The notes below the pieces were generated by a model that saw only the letters and a program-made list of their open reading frames with translations, searched no databases and was not told the origin of the DNA. Shown piece by piece: positions 1 through 6,995 of a DNA stretch of 64,000 nt. The stretch is from positions 1 through 64,000 of the forward strand of contig NZ_JACJQN010000023.1 in the NCBI RefSeq assembly GCF_014696675.1. The letters run 5' to 3'. Source of the DNA: Phormidium tenue FACHB-1052 (GTDB lineage: Bacteria; Cyanobacteriota; Cyanobacteriia; Phormidesmidales; Phormidesmidaceae). The translations under genes and the position numbers were made by a program. Numbering within the stretch: position 1 is the first letter of the stretch; the number at the start of each line of letters is the position of its first letter.

Positions 1-1
1 C

Positions 2-181
2 TTTCGTGGCCTCTATCACTTCTCCGTCGCTCACTCACAGGGTCAAGCCCATGACCTCATTGCCTACTTCACTGACCCAGCCAATGCTGACCTCGGTACG
101 GCCAAAGCCCGGCGTAAAAAGCCTCCTAGGCTTACGTTCGACCCCGCACCAACTACCTTGACATCTGAAACCTATGCTTAA
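2..181 (+). CDS. C-terminal part of an unidentified protein (left edge)
   Basis: An open frame enters from the left edge and ends at TAA 179-181, giving 59 residues that begin FRGLYHFSVAHSQGQ and end TSETYA. The region has no stops, normal codon use and a basic stretch (KARRKKPPR) followed by a polar tail, so it looks like the C-terminus of a real gene. I do not recognise the family. It lies just upstream of a plasmid-type partition module, which hints at a plasmid-borne gene, but that is inference from position only. Confidence 0.5.
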   Translation, partial: FRGLYHFSVAHSQGQAHDLIAYFTDPANADLGTAKARRKKPPRLTFDPAPTTLTSETYA

Positions 182-546
182 GTTGTCACCATTGGGTTGA
201 GGCATAAAGCAGTAGTCATTTGGTAGATCAGCGGTAATAAAGTGACATGACCAGCGCAGAAACTCTGAATCTTGTAACAACGGTTCGACAAGGGTTTCAA
301 GAGATGGGGCTCATTTTCACACTAAGTGGTGCCAACACCACCCACCCTTGAAATGCTTATTGTGTAATTATACAATTGACTAAAGACATAAATTTAAACT
401 ATTTTGACTTCGATCTGAACGAACTTCTCCTGCTAGTCTTTAATCTACAAGGGCTTGAGCCTTATTCAGATCTCGCTATACTCTGGCTTAATTAATTTCC
501 TACGTCTTTAGCTAATTGTATAATTGTGTAATTAGGTGATCAATTC
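182..546. promoter_or_regulatory. Leader of the first parA module with two dyad sites
   Basis: No gene is supported here; a short minus-strand frame at 35-280 overlaps the end of the preceding gene in antisense and is rejected. The segment is AT-rich. Two copies of the same sequence elements are visible: ATTGTGTAATTA at 359-370 overlapping TTATACAATT at 368-377, and the same pair in the opposite arrangement, AATTGTATAA at 514-523 followed by ATTGTGTAATTA at 523-534, ending 12 bp before the parA start. The second copy would cover the promoter or leader of parA, as expected for an autorepression operator or a centromere-like parS site. Confidence 0.6.
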
Positions 547-1317
547 ATGCTGACACTAGCGTCCCTTTCTCTATCCGGGGGGCAGGGCAAGACCACGGTG
601 GCTGTCCTGCTGAGCAAGTACCTGGCCCGTGCGGGCTATACCGTGCTTGTGGTAGATGCAGACCCCCAGAGCAACCTGACTACGTTTTTACAGCATGAGG
701 TTGCAGCCGATCAGCCAACCCTGCTAGAGCTTTATCGCAAACAGGTAAGCCTAGAAGATGCAACCTACCCGACAGCAACCAAAAATCTCTTCCTAATTCC
801 GTCCGACGATGGGCTAGATCAAGTTCAGGAGTACTTGGCCAGCTCTGGGGTAGGGGCTCTGGCTTTGGGTAAACGGTTAGAAGCCGCCAAGGGATCTTTT
901 GACGTTGTAGTGATCGACTCCCCACCTCAGCGGAGTCAGATTTGTAAAAGCATCATCGGGGCTGCGGATCAGATCGTGATTCCCTGTGAGGCTACGGTCA
1001 AGGGATATGGTTCGCTGATTCGTACAGCGGAAGCTGTTCGCGAATTAACAGAGGATGGCGCTTCTGACGCAAAAGTCTTAGGCGTAATTCCCTTTCGAGA
1101 TCGCTGGGTAGGCCGCTCTCGCACCAAAGAGAGTGACATGGTCATTAGCGAAATGGCAGGAGAGGTTGGAGAGAACGTGATGCTGCCTTCGATTCGAGAG
1201 TCAGAAAAATATAAGCAGGCCATCAGCCAAGGTGTTCTCCTAGAAGATCTAGGCCATCCAGATCTGGCCTATCCCTTTGAATCATTGATTGGTCGTATTC
1301 GGGAGGTGCTGAAGTGA
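547..1317 (+). CDS. ParA/MinD-family partition ATPase (first module)
   Basis: This 256-residue protein is a ParA-type P-loop ATPase, the family that moves plasmids or chromosome regions to daughter cells by patterned DNA binding. The P-loop is at residues 10-17 (SGGQGKTT), followed by VDADPQSNLT around 37-46 (switch I, with the conserved Asp) and VVIDSPPQ at about 120-127. The length suits the short ParA group without an N-terminal HTH. The usual first lysine of the deviant Walker A motif (KGGxGKT) is a serine here. The stop overlaps the GTG start of the next gene by three bases, so the two are translationally coupled. Matching AT-rich repeats lie on both sides of the pair. Confidence 0.88.
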   Translation: MLTLASLSLSGGQGKTTVAVLLSKYLARAGYTVLVVDADPQSNLTTFLQHEVAADQPTLLELYRKQVSLEDATYPTATKNLFLIPSDDGLDQVQEYLASSGVGALALGKRLEAAKGSFDVVVIDSPPQRSQICKSIIGAADQIVIPCEATVKGYGSLIRTAEAVRELTEDGASDAKVLGVIPFRDRWVGRSRTKESDMVISEMAGEVGENVMLPSIRESEKYKQAISQGVLLEDLGHPDLAYPFESLIGRIREVLK

Positions 1318-1793
1318 GTGATGGACAAGATATGTTGGCTCGTATTAAGTCTCGGAGTCAGCGGCCTAAGGTAGCGCGAGACACATCTCTAATTTCATCT
1401 GCCCAAGACTCCCGGGCTTTTGAAGCAGTGGCGATGGAGCCTTCACCACCGGCAGCAGATGATCCAGCGCATCTTCAGGAGCCCCCCAAAGTGACTGCTG
1501 AAAAGCCTGGGTTTGAAATACTTTCTATGGAAGACCAGCTAGGGCAGTTGATTCAGGTCGCACCTCGGCGCAACATCCGTCTAGAAGAAAACCTGGATAA
1601 GGAGATTGAGCGCTTTGTCCAAGACCAGGATTTGACTATAGATACGTTGCTAGAGGCTTGCTACCTCATCCTGCAAGAGGATTCTGAACTGCAAGCTCGC
1701 GTTGTCTCCCAGGCTTTAGAAAGGCTGGCTGAGCGCAAAGAAGCGGGCAAGCTACGCCGGATCTACAGCCAAATGCAAAAGCTCAAAGGATAG
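1314..1793 (+). CDS. Partition partner protein, RHH-like
   Basis: The 159-residue product starts at GTG 1314, overlapping the ParA stop (GTGA). The N-terminal ~75 residues are basic, polar and proline-rich, as if unstructured. The C-terminal half contains APRRNIRLEENLDKEIERF (about residues 82-100) followed by helical sequence, which resembles a ribbon-helix-helix strand plus helices and would bind DNA as a dimer. By position and shape it is the ParB/ParG-like partner of the upstream ATPase, expected to bind the flanking AT-rich repeats. I could not assign a named family. The ParA-plus-small-RHH layout is repeated in the second module near 45.2-46.0 kb. Confidence 0.72.
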   Translation: MSDGQDMLARIKSRSQRPKVARDTSLISSAQDSRAFEAVAMEPSPPAADDPAHLQEPPKVTAEKPGFEILSMEDQLGQLIQVAPRRNIRLEENLDKEIERFVQDQDLTIDTLLEACYLILQEDSELQARVVSQALERLAERKEAGKLRRIYSQMQKLKG

Positions 1794-1798
1794 GTAAC

Positions 1799-1831
1799 AT
1801 TATTATACAATTATCTAATTACACAATGAAT
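1799..1831. repeat. Downstream copy of the par repeat
   Basis: TTATACAATT at 1803-1812 and TAATTACACAAT at 1816-1827 repeat, in inverted order, the two elements found upstream of parA at 359-377 and 514-534. They start just after the partner gene's stop codon. Having the same sites on both sides of the operon fits a cis-acting partition site better than a simple promoter operator. Confidence 0.6.
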
Positions 1832-2092
1832 ACCTTATGTATATAGCTTTTTGTATAAATAGTGGATTGAATAACAAATGGTGGAGGTAACTCAGCACCA
1901 TAACTCAGATTCCGTCTCACTATTCCAGTTCTGAGACTGTGCAACGAAAAATCAAGGGTTTCCGGCTGTCTCACCTGAGACGCCAACCCGTTCCACGAGC
2001 CAACACCCCTAAAGGCTTTATAAACTTGGGATTTCTACTCTACAGAATTATCATACTGTCTAGTAAAATAAAGGAGGCACACAACGGATCCA
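1832..2092. other. Intergenic leader of the recombinase gene
   Basis: No credible gene is present; a 64-codon plus-strand frame at 1939-2133 runs into the recombinase in another frame and has no family features. A strong ribosome-binding site AAGGAGG lies at about 2071-2077, roughly 15 bases before the recombinase ATG. Confidence 0.5.
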
Positions 2093-2641
2093 ATGAGCAC
2101 GAACGGCCAGGCCAAGGTCTTAACCCACGATGAAATTGCCCGGCTGTTTGCAGCGATGGGCTCTCCCCGCGATCGGGCGCTGTTCGGCATCCTGCTCTAC
2201 GGCGGGCTGCGGGTGAGTGAGGGGATCTCACTTCGGCCTGGCGACATCAAGGGCGATGTGCTGGTACTGCCGGCCAAGGCGACCAAGGGCAAGCTGGCCA
2301 CCCGGCAGATCGATATCCACCCCAGGCTGGCGGCGCTGCTAGCGGCCTATGACAACGGCGGAGCTGAGTATCTGTTTCCGGGTCGGCATGGTCGGGGGCG
2401 ATTGGCTCGGTCGTCGGCGGATTGGCTGCTCGACCAGGTGCTGGCCTATGCGGGGCTGGACGGGTTGGGGATTAGCACTCACTCATTCCGGCGCACGGCT
2501 CTAACCAATTTGAGTAATGCGGGTGTGCCCCTGCGGGTGATTCAGGAGATCAGCGGGCATCGCAGCTTGGCCAGCTTGCAGCGGTATCTGGAGGTGAGCC
2601 CTGAGCAAAAGAAGAAGGCGATCGCGGCCCTAACCTATTAA
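2093..2641 (+). CDS. Short tyrosine recombinase / integrase (catalytic domain only)
   Basis: The 182-residue protein is the catalytic domain of a XerC/XerD/phage-integrase-type tyrosine recombinase. The full active-site set is visible: Arg40 in YGGLRVSE, Lys about 66 in TKGK, His130 and Arg133 in STHSFRRT, His156 in SGHRS and the nucleophile Tyr165 in LQRYLEV. It is shorter than a canonical XerC (about 300 residues) because it lacks the N-terminal core-binding domain, as seen in many plasmid-borne cyanobacterial recombinases. It may resolve dimers of the replicon or integrate an element. The ATG at 2093 is preceded by AAGGAGG. It follows the par module in the same direction, which suits a plasmid maintenance block. 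Confidence 0.88.
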   Translation: MSTNGQAKVLTHDEIARLFAAMGSPRDRALFGILLYGGLRVSEGISLRPGDIKGDVLVLPAKATKGKLATRQIDIHPRLAALLAAYDNGGAEYLFPGRHGRGRLARSSADWLLDQVLAYAGLDGLGISTHSFRRTALTNLSNAGVPLRVIQEISGHRSLASLQRYLEVSPEQKKKAIAALTY

Positions 2642-2880
2642 GCCAGCATGCCACGTATCGGCTGTGTGGTGACAATTCTGGCAATGGACTGTGATGTGAG
2701 TTCCCTCAGCTATAAGCGCAGCTCGCAGGGGTGCTATACGCTTGTTAACTGAGCAAATACACACACTTGGCGCTACACCGTTTAGCTGCTCCGAAAACCT
2801 TATTGGCCAGACCAATTCTTTATATGAGTAAGCGATGAACCTTATGGCAATTGATTAAGGCGAAGGGTGTCTTGGGCATA
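2642..2880. other. Gene-free stretch
   Basis: I see no supported gene or structured element between the recombinase stop and the restriction-gene remnant. The minus-strand 61-codon frame at 2630-2815 has no family features. Confidence 0.4.
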
Positions 2881-2921
2881 GCTAACAAGTGCCCTATGCC
2901 TATGTAAATGAGCAGTTCGTC

Positions 2922-3163
2922 CTTTTGGCCAATTATCTATTCCGAAAGCGGTTCGACCCTCAGCTAGTGCGGCTAGGCAGGTTGGCGAGCGCTACTGTAA
3001 GGACGACCCCTGTGCCTACTTGATTAAGCTTCGTTATTACGGAGAGCTGCTAGCTCAATTAACCGTTGCCAAGGCAGAGCTGTATGAAGACACCCATAAA
3101 AATCAGGTTGACCTGCTGCGCCGTGCGCGATCGCCGCGTTTGTCTGTGACATGTTACGGATGA
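2922..3163 (+). pseudogene. Remnant of type I restriction HsdR N-terminal region
   Basis: Two frames joined by a frameshift encode the conserved N-terminal block of type I restriction R subunits. The first frame gives FDPQLVRLGRLA (about 2952-2987). From 2987 the next frame gives ERYCKDDPCAYLIKLRYYGE, then LLAQLTVAKAELYED and QVDLLRRAR, ending at a stop at 3161-3163. This matches the familiar pattern LGxLAERYFxDDPNTCLIKLRQFGELLAQ of HsdR proteins. The shift falls between LA and ERY, with one base missing. The motor and endonuclease domains are absent, so this is debris of a restriction system. Confidence 0.72.
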
Positions 3164-3511
3164 GCGCTGTCGCTACTGTGGCGGCTCTTGGAGCATCTCT
3201 GTGCCACCGTCAGTGCCCATTGTTATTTGCCCATGCTGCAAAAAGTACTCCTTTACTGGGCGACCATCGCTGAGCTAAAGCCAATGTCAGCCTATTTCTT
3301 GACGATAAATGGTCATCTAGGCTTTTTGACTTCACTAAAAAAAGAGCTAGAAACTCAAAGAAACTCTAATTTTTCATAAGTGATTTGTATAGACCTAGAA
3401 AATAATTTTATGAGTAAAAGACCTAGATAAATCGAGATGTATCTCGGTTTACAATCCCCAACTAAGCTTGGTGGAATAAATGTCTTCAGATGAGTTGATG
3501 TAGGTAAAGCT
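3164..3511. promoter_or_regulatory. Leader of the ABC transporter operon with imperfect palindrome
   Basis: No supported gene is present; the 63-codon frame at 3188-3379 has no family features, and a cysteine-rich peptide reading CRYCGGSW...CPCCKK near 3170-3280 is likely further debris. An 11+2+11 imperfect palindrome lies at 3428-3451 (TAAATCGAGAT, GT, ATCTCGGTTTA). AGACCTAGA occurs twice, near 3390 and near 3419, in the direct orientation. These are candidate regulator-binding sites for the transporter operon that starts at 3512. Confidence 0.4.
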
Positions 3512-5029
3512 ATGCGCTACTTGCTGGGTTGGTCTCGGACTAAAATTGCTTCAGGTTTATTAGCAACCACGATGATTTTTATGGGAGCCTGTTCGTCAGG
3601 TGAAGTTAGCTCCAGCGGTGAATCATCTAGTTCAGGCAGCAATTCTGGCAAGGTCATTCGAATCGCTATTGGCACCCAAGATCAGGTGATCAATACTGCC
3701 GTAGGTGGGGCCACAGTGCGCGAGCTAGAGCTTTTAGAAAAACACTTGCCCACCGATGGTAAGTATGAAGGCGTTAAGTACGATATTCAGTGGTCTAGCT
3801 ATACCTCTGGTCCACCAATTACCAACAAAATGTTGGCCGATCAAATTGATATTGGCCTGATGGGTGACTTTCCGGCGACGATCAATCTAATCAAGTTTCA
3901 GCAAGAAGCTGCCGATGCCGACACCATTTTTATTGGCACCCTAGCCTACAGCCCTAACGGGGCAGGCAATGCCGTCGTAGTACCTAAAGATAGCGATGCT
4001 AAAACCTTAGCTGACTTAAAGGGCGGCACCGTATCCGTTCCCTTTGGCTCGGCGGCCCACGGCATGTTGCTCAAAGCGCTGGCCGATGCTGGGCTTGATC
4101 CAGAAACTGATGTAGAACTGATTAGCCAGGCCCCCGAGGTGGGCGGTTCTAGTTTACGCACGGGGCAAATCGATGCCCACGCCGACTTTGTTCCCTTTGG
4201 CGAGCTGTTTCCCTTTCGCGGCTTTGCAAGAAAGATTTTTGACGGTGCTCAAACTGGCGTGCCCACACTCCACGGCATCACGGTGCGCTCTGACTTCGCT
4301 GAGGAATATCCAGAAATTGTCGTAGCCTATTTGAAGGCTGTACTGGAAGCCAACCAGATGTTTCAAGATGATCCAGAGGGTATTTCTGCCCAGATCGAAG
4401 AGTGGTCAGGCGTTGAAAAAGAAGTGGTCTACATGTTCCTAGGCCCTTCTGGTTTACAGACTCTTGATCCGACTATTGGAGAGGTGCAGGTGAGCACTCT
4501 TAAGAACAGTATTACTACCCTCACCAGTCTTGGTAAAATCGAAAAACCTGTCAACCCAGAGGAAGTCGTTAATTGGATTGATGAGAGCTATCTGCTCACC
4601 GCCATGGAAGAGCTGGGGCTGAATTATGACGAGGTGATTGCTACCGCTGAGGCCTATCAAATTACCGGCAAAGATGCCCTCACCGGTGAAGCGATTGAAG
4701 ATCCGAAACTGGCGGCTCAGTTTTGGGTACAGGGGGAGGAGACCGTGACCAACTTTGCCTCGATCGCCAATATGGTCAAGGCGCTGTCTGCTCTCCAAAC
4801 CGAGGGCCAAGCGGCGGATGTGATGTTCGTTCACGACTACAACAACGGTTGGAAGCTGTTTGCAGAGAACGCCTACTTTGTCAGCAACGGAGACGAGGTG
4901 GCGGCCTTCTTAGTGGAAGCTGATGCCCAGACCTATGCCTCATCTACTGGCGGCCAAATGACAGCCTTTAGGGGGCTACAAGACCTCTATGCCGATCGCC
5001 AGCCCGTGCTAGTCGGTGCTCAGCAGTAG
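3512..5029 (+). CDS. ABC-transporter substrate-binding lipoprotein, SsuA/NMT1-like, with NosL-like C-terminal domain
   Basis: This 505-residue protein is the periplasmic binding component of an importer in the sulfonate/nitrate/taurine family. Residues 1-26 form a lipoprotein signal peptide ending FMGAC, so Cys27 would be lipidated. A serine/glycine linker follows. The binding domain spans about 50-350, with IRIAIGTQ at its start, then MLADQIDIGLMGDFPA and VPFGSAAHGMLLKAL. Residues about 437-497 (VMFVHDYNNGWKLFAENAYF, then FLVEADAQTYASSTGGQM) resemble the NosL/copper-chaperone fold; I infer this from pattern only. The family is normally about 320-350 residues, so the C-terminal 150 are extra. 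The permease and ATPase follow. The binding domain is clearly paralogous to the C-terminal half of the LysR fusion at 6996-9041. Confidence 0.85.
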   Translation: MRYLLGWSRTKIASGLLATTMIFMGACSSGEVSSSGESSSSGSNSGKVIRIAIGTQDQVINTAVGGATVRELELLEKHLPTDGKYEGVKYDIQWSSYTSGPPITNKMLADQIDIGLMGDFPATINLIKFQQEAADADTIFIGTLAYSPNGAGNAVVVPKDSDAKTLADLKGGTVSVPFGSAAHGMLLKALADAGLDPETDVELISQAPEVGGSSLRTGQIDAHADFVPFGELFPFRGFARKIFDGAQTGVPTLHGITVRSDFAEEYPEIVVAYLKAVLEANQMFQDDPEGISAQIEEWSGVEKEVVYMFLGPSGLQTLDPTIGEVQVSTLKNSITTLTSLGKIEKPVNPEEVVNWIDESYLLTAMEELGLNYDEVIATAEAYQITGKDALTGEAIEDPKLAAQFWVQGEETVTNFASIANMVKALSALQTEGQAADVMFVHDYNNGWKLFAENAYFVSNGDEVAAFLVEADAQTYASSTGGQMTAFRGLQDLYADRQPVLVGAQQ

Positions 5030-5217
5030 CGGCTTTGATTCACCTGCGCCACGGTAGGGCAGCGGCCCTATCTATGCTTTGACACCCAGTTACTCTCACG
5101 GCAATGCCGCTGCACCTAGGGGGGCTTTGCGTGGGTCATAGGGAGCAGAATGGCGCAATCTGCTTGTCCTATTGTGGCTTCCAGCTAATACGTATTGATG
5201 TGATTGAGAGGCAACCC

Positions 5218-6072
5218 ATGGCGGTTTCGGTTTCACGGGTAGGTAATCCGCGTTGGTTAAATCAGCTTGGTGATGTTTTTAGTGTCATATTTTTAGCCAA
5301 CCGTTCGGCTCGGCGGCTGCTGTCTCTGGTTCTGTTTTTTGGGGTCTGGCAGCTGCTGTGCGCGATCAATCTCGACTTTTTCATCAATTTTCAGTTTGTG
5401 CCATCTCCAGTGGAGGTGTTGAAGGCAACGCTGACATTTTTTGCCTCTGGCCCTTGGGTGCATTTTCGCTCTAGCATCATGCGGGTGCTGATCGGCTTTA
5501 GCCTGGCAGCCTGCTCGGGTGTGCTGCTTGGAGTGTTGATTGGCTGGTTTGCGGCGGTTGAAGATCTGCTGCTGCCGCCCCTAGAGCTGCTGCGCCCGAT
5601 CCCAGCAGTAGCGTGGATTCCGCTGGCGATTTTGATGTTTCCCAATGCCGAGAGCGGCATGGTATTTCTCACTTTTGTGGGGGCATTCTTCCCAATTTTA
5701 ATTAGCACGATTAACGGGGTTGAGAGCACCCTCAGCGATACGGTGCTGATGCGGGTAGGGCAGTGTTTGGGGGCTAAACCCTGGCATACCTTCAAAGATA
5801 TTGTGGTGCCGGGGTCGCTGCCCAGCATTGCCAGCGGGCTGACCATCGGCATGGGCAATGCTTGGTTTTGTCTAGTGACGGCGGAAATTTTGGCGGGCCG
5901 CTACGGCATTGGTTACATCACCTGGGAATCTTACGTCACCTCTAACTATCCGCCGATTGTGATGGGGATGCTGCTGATGGGGCTGATGGGGGCGTTTAGC
6001 TCTTGGGCCGTGAGCCGAGGCATGGGGGCGCTGATGCCTTGGCGGGTAGTGAAGAAGCAAGGCAGCGCCTAG
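5218..6072 (+). CDS. ABC-transporter permease, SsuC/TauC-like
   Basis: The 284-residue inner-membrane permease has about six transmembrane segments. The EAA-type loop VGQCLGAKPWHTFKDIVVPG, which docks the ATPase, is near residues 180-200. It belongs to the SsuC/TauC/NrtB family and would form the channel for the binding protein at 3512-5029. I prefer the ATG at 5218 (MAVSVSRVG), which is preceded by GAGAGG, over an upstream in-frame ATG at 5104 whose extra 38 residues look unlike the family. It lies about 190 bp after the binding-protein gene and 55 bp before the ATPase gene, all on the plus strand. Confidence 0.9.
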   Translation: MAVSVSRVGNPRWLNQLGDVFSVIFLANRSARRLLSLVLFFGVWQLLCAINLDFFINFQFVPSPVEVLKATLTFFASGPWVHFRSSIMRVLIGFSLAACSGVLLGVLIGWFAAVEDLLLPPLELLRPIPAVAWIPLAILMFPNAESGMVFLTFVGAFFPILISTINGVESTLSDTVLMRVGQCLGAKPWHTFKDIVVPGSLPSIASGLTIGMGNAWFCLVTAEILAGRYGIGYITWESYVTSNYPPIVMGMLLMGLMGAFSSWAVSRGMGALMPWRVVKKQGSA

Positions 6073-6127
6073 GTTTTGGGGGAGTTTTGAGTTTTGAATT
6101 CTCAGTATTAAGAAGGAACGACCAGAC

Positions 6128-6946
6128 GTGATGATGACGCAGCTAGAGCAACGGCAGACGGTCAAAGGCGCGGTGCAGGTGGAGGGGCTATCGGTCACTT
6201 TTCGCAGTCGGGGCCAGGATGTTCATGTGCTGAATCAAATTCAGCTAGGCATTAAACCGGGAGAGTTTGTCTGTTTATTGGGGCCTTCGGGATGTGGTAA
6301 ATCGACGTTGCTGAATGTGATTGCTGGGTTTATTAAACCGACGGCGGGCTATGTGATGGTAGATCAGGCTCCAGTTAAGCGACCAGGGGCCGATCGCGGC
6401 TTTGTGTTCCAGCAATATTCGTTGCTGCCCTGGAAGACGGCGTTTCAAAACATTGAGCTGGGGCTCAAAATTCGCGGCATGGCCAAGGGCGATCGCACCG
6501 AACTGGTTCATGACTACCTCAACCGGGTAGGGCTCTACAAGCACCGCAACAGCTACCCCCACCAGATGTCAGGGGGCATGCAGCAGCGGGCTAGTATTGT
6601 GCGGGCGCTGGTCAACTCGCCCTCGGTGCTGCTGATGGATGAACCCTTTGCGGCGCTGGATGCTCAAACCCGGCACATGATGCAAGAGCTACTGCTGGAT
6701 ATCTGGGAGGACCTGAAAACTACGGTAATTTTTGTCACTCACGACATTGAGGAAGCCATTTTTTTGGGCGATCGCATCTGCATCATGGGAGTGCAGCCGG
6801 GGCATATCAAGGCCGAGCTGCCGATTGGCCTGCGTCGCCCCCGCCACTTTGACGACACCCTCTCGGCAGAGTTTGTCAATCTGCACCGCCAGGTGTTTGA
6901 GTGCATCCGCGAAGAAACCATGAAGAGCATGGAAGGGTGCCTGTAG
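6128..6946 (+). CDS. ABC-transporter ATP-binding protein, SsuB/TauB-like
   Basis: The 272-residue protein has every ABC ATPase motif: Walker A GPSGCGKST at residues 52-60, a Q-loop in VFQQYSLLPW, the signature MSGGMQQRA, Walker B VLLMDEP and the switch histidine in VTHDIEEA. Length and sequence fit the SsuB/TauB/NrtD subfamily, which energises import of sulfonates, taurine, nitrate or related anions at the cytoplasmic face of the permease. It is the last plus-strand gene of the importer operon and converges with the LysR-fusion gene, with a small inverted repeat between them. Confidence 0.93.
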   Translation: MMMTQLEQRQTVKGAVQVEGLSVTFRSRGQDVHVLNQIQLGIKPGEFVCLLGPSGCGKSTLLNVIAGFIKPTAGYVMVDQAPVKRPGADRGFVFQQYSLLPWKTAFQNIELGLKIRGMAKGDRTELVHDYLNRVGLYKHRNSYPHQMSGGMQQRASIVRALVNSPSVLLMDEPFAALDAQTRHMMQELLLDIWEDLKTTVIFVTHDIEEAIFLGDRICIMGVQPGHIKAELPIGLRRPRHFDDTLSAEFVNLHRQVFECIREETMKSMEGCL

Positions 6947-6965
6947 GGGCAAACGCCGTTTGCCC
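6947..6965. terminator. Hairpin between convergent genes
   Basis: GGGCAAAC (6947-6954) pairs perfectly with GTTTGCCC (6958-6965) across a 3-base loop, directly after the ATPase stop codon and 30 bp before the end of the opposing LysR-type gene. The position suits a terminator serving both strands, but there is no T-run, so termination is inferred from position. Confidence 0.45.
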
Positions 6966-6995
6966 TGTCCAACGGGGAGCAAACAGGATTTGGTG

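Noticed and set aside
1939-2133. 64-codon plus-strand frame before the recombinase
   Set aside because: No ribosome-binding site or family pattern, and it runs into the recombinase in another frame.
5104-5217. Upstream start for the permease
   Set aside because: The extra 38 residues contain several Cys and do not look like a permease N-terminus; GAGAGG precedes ATG 5218.
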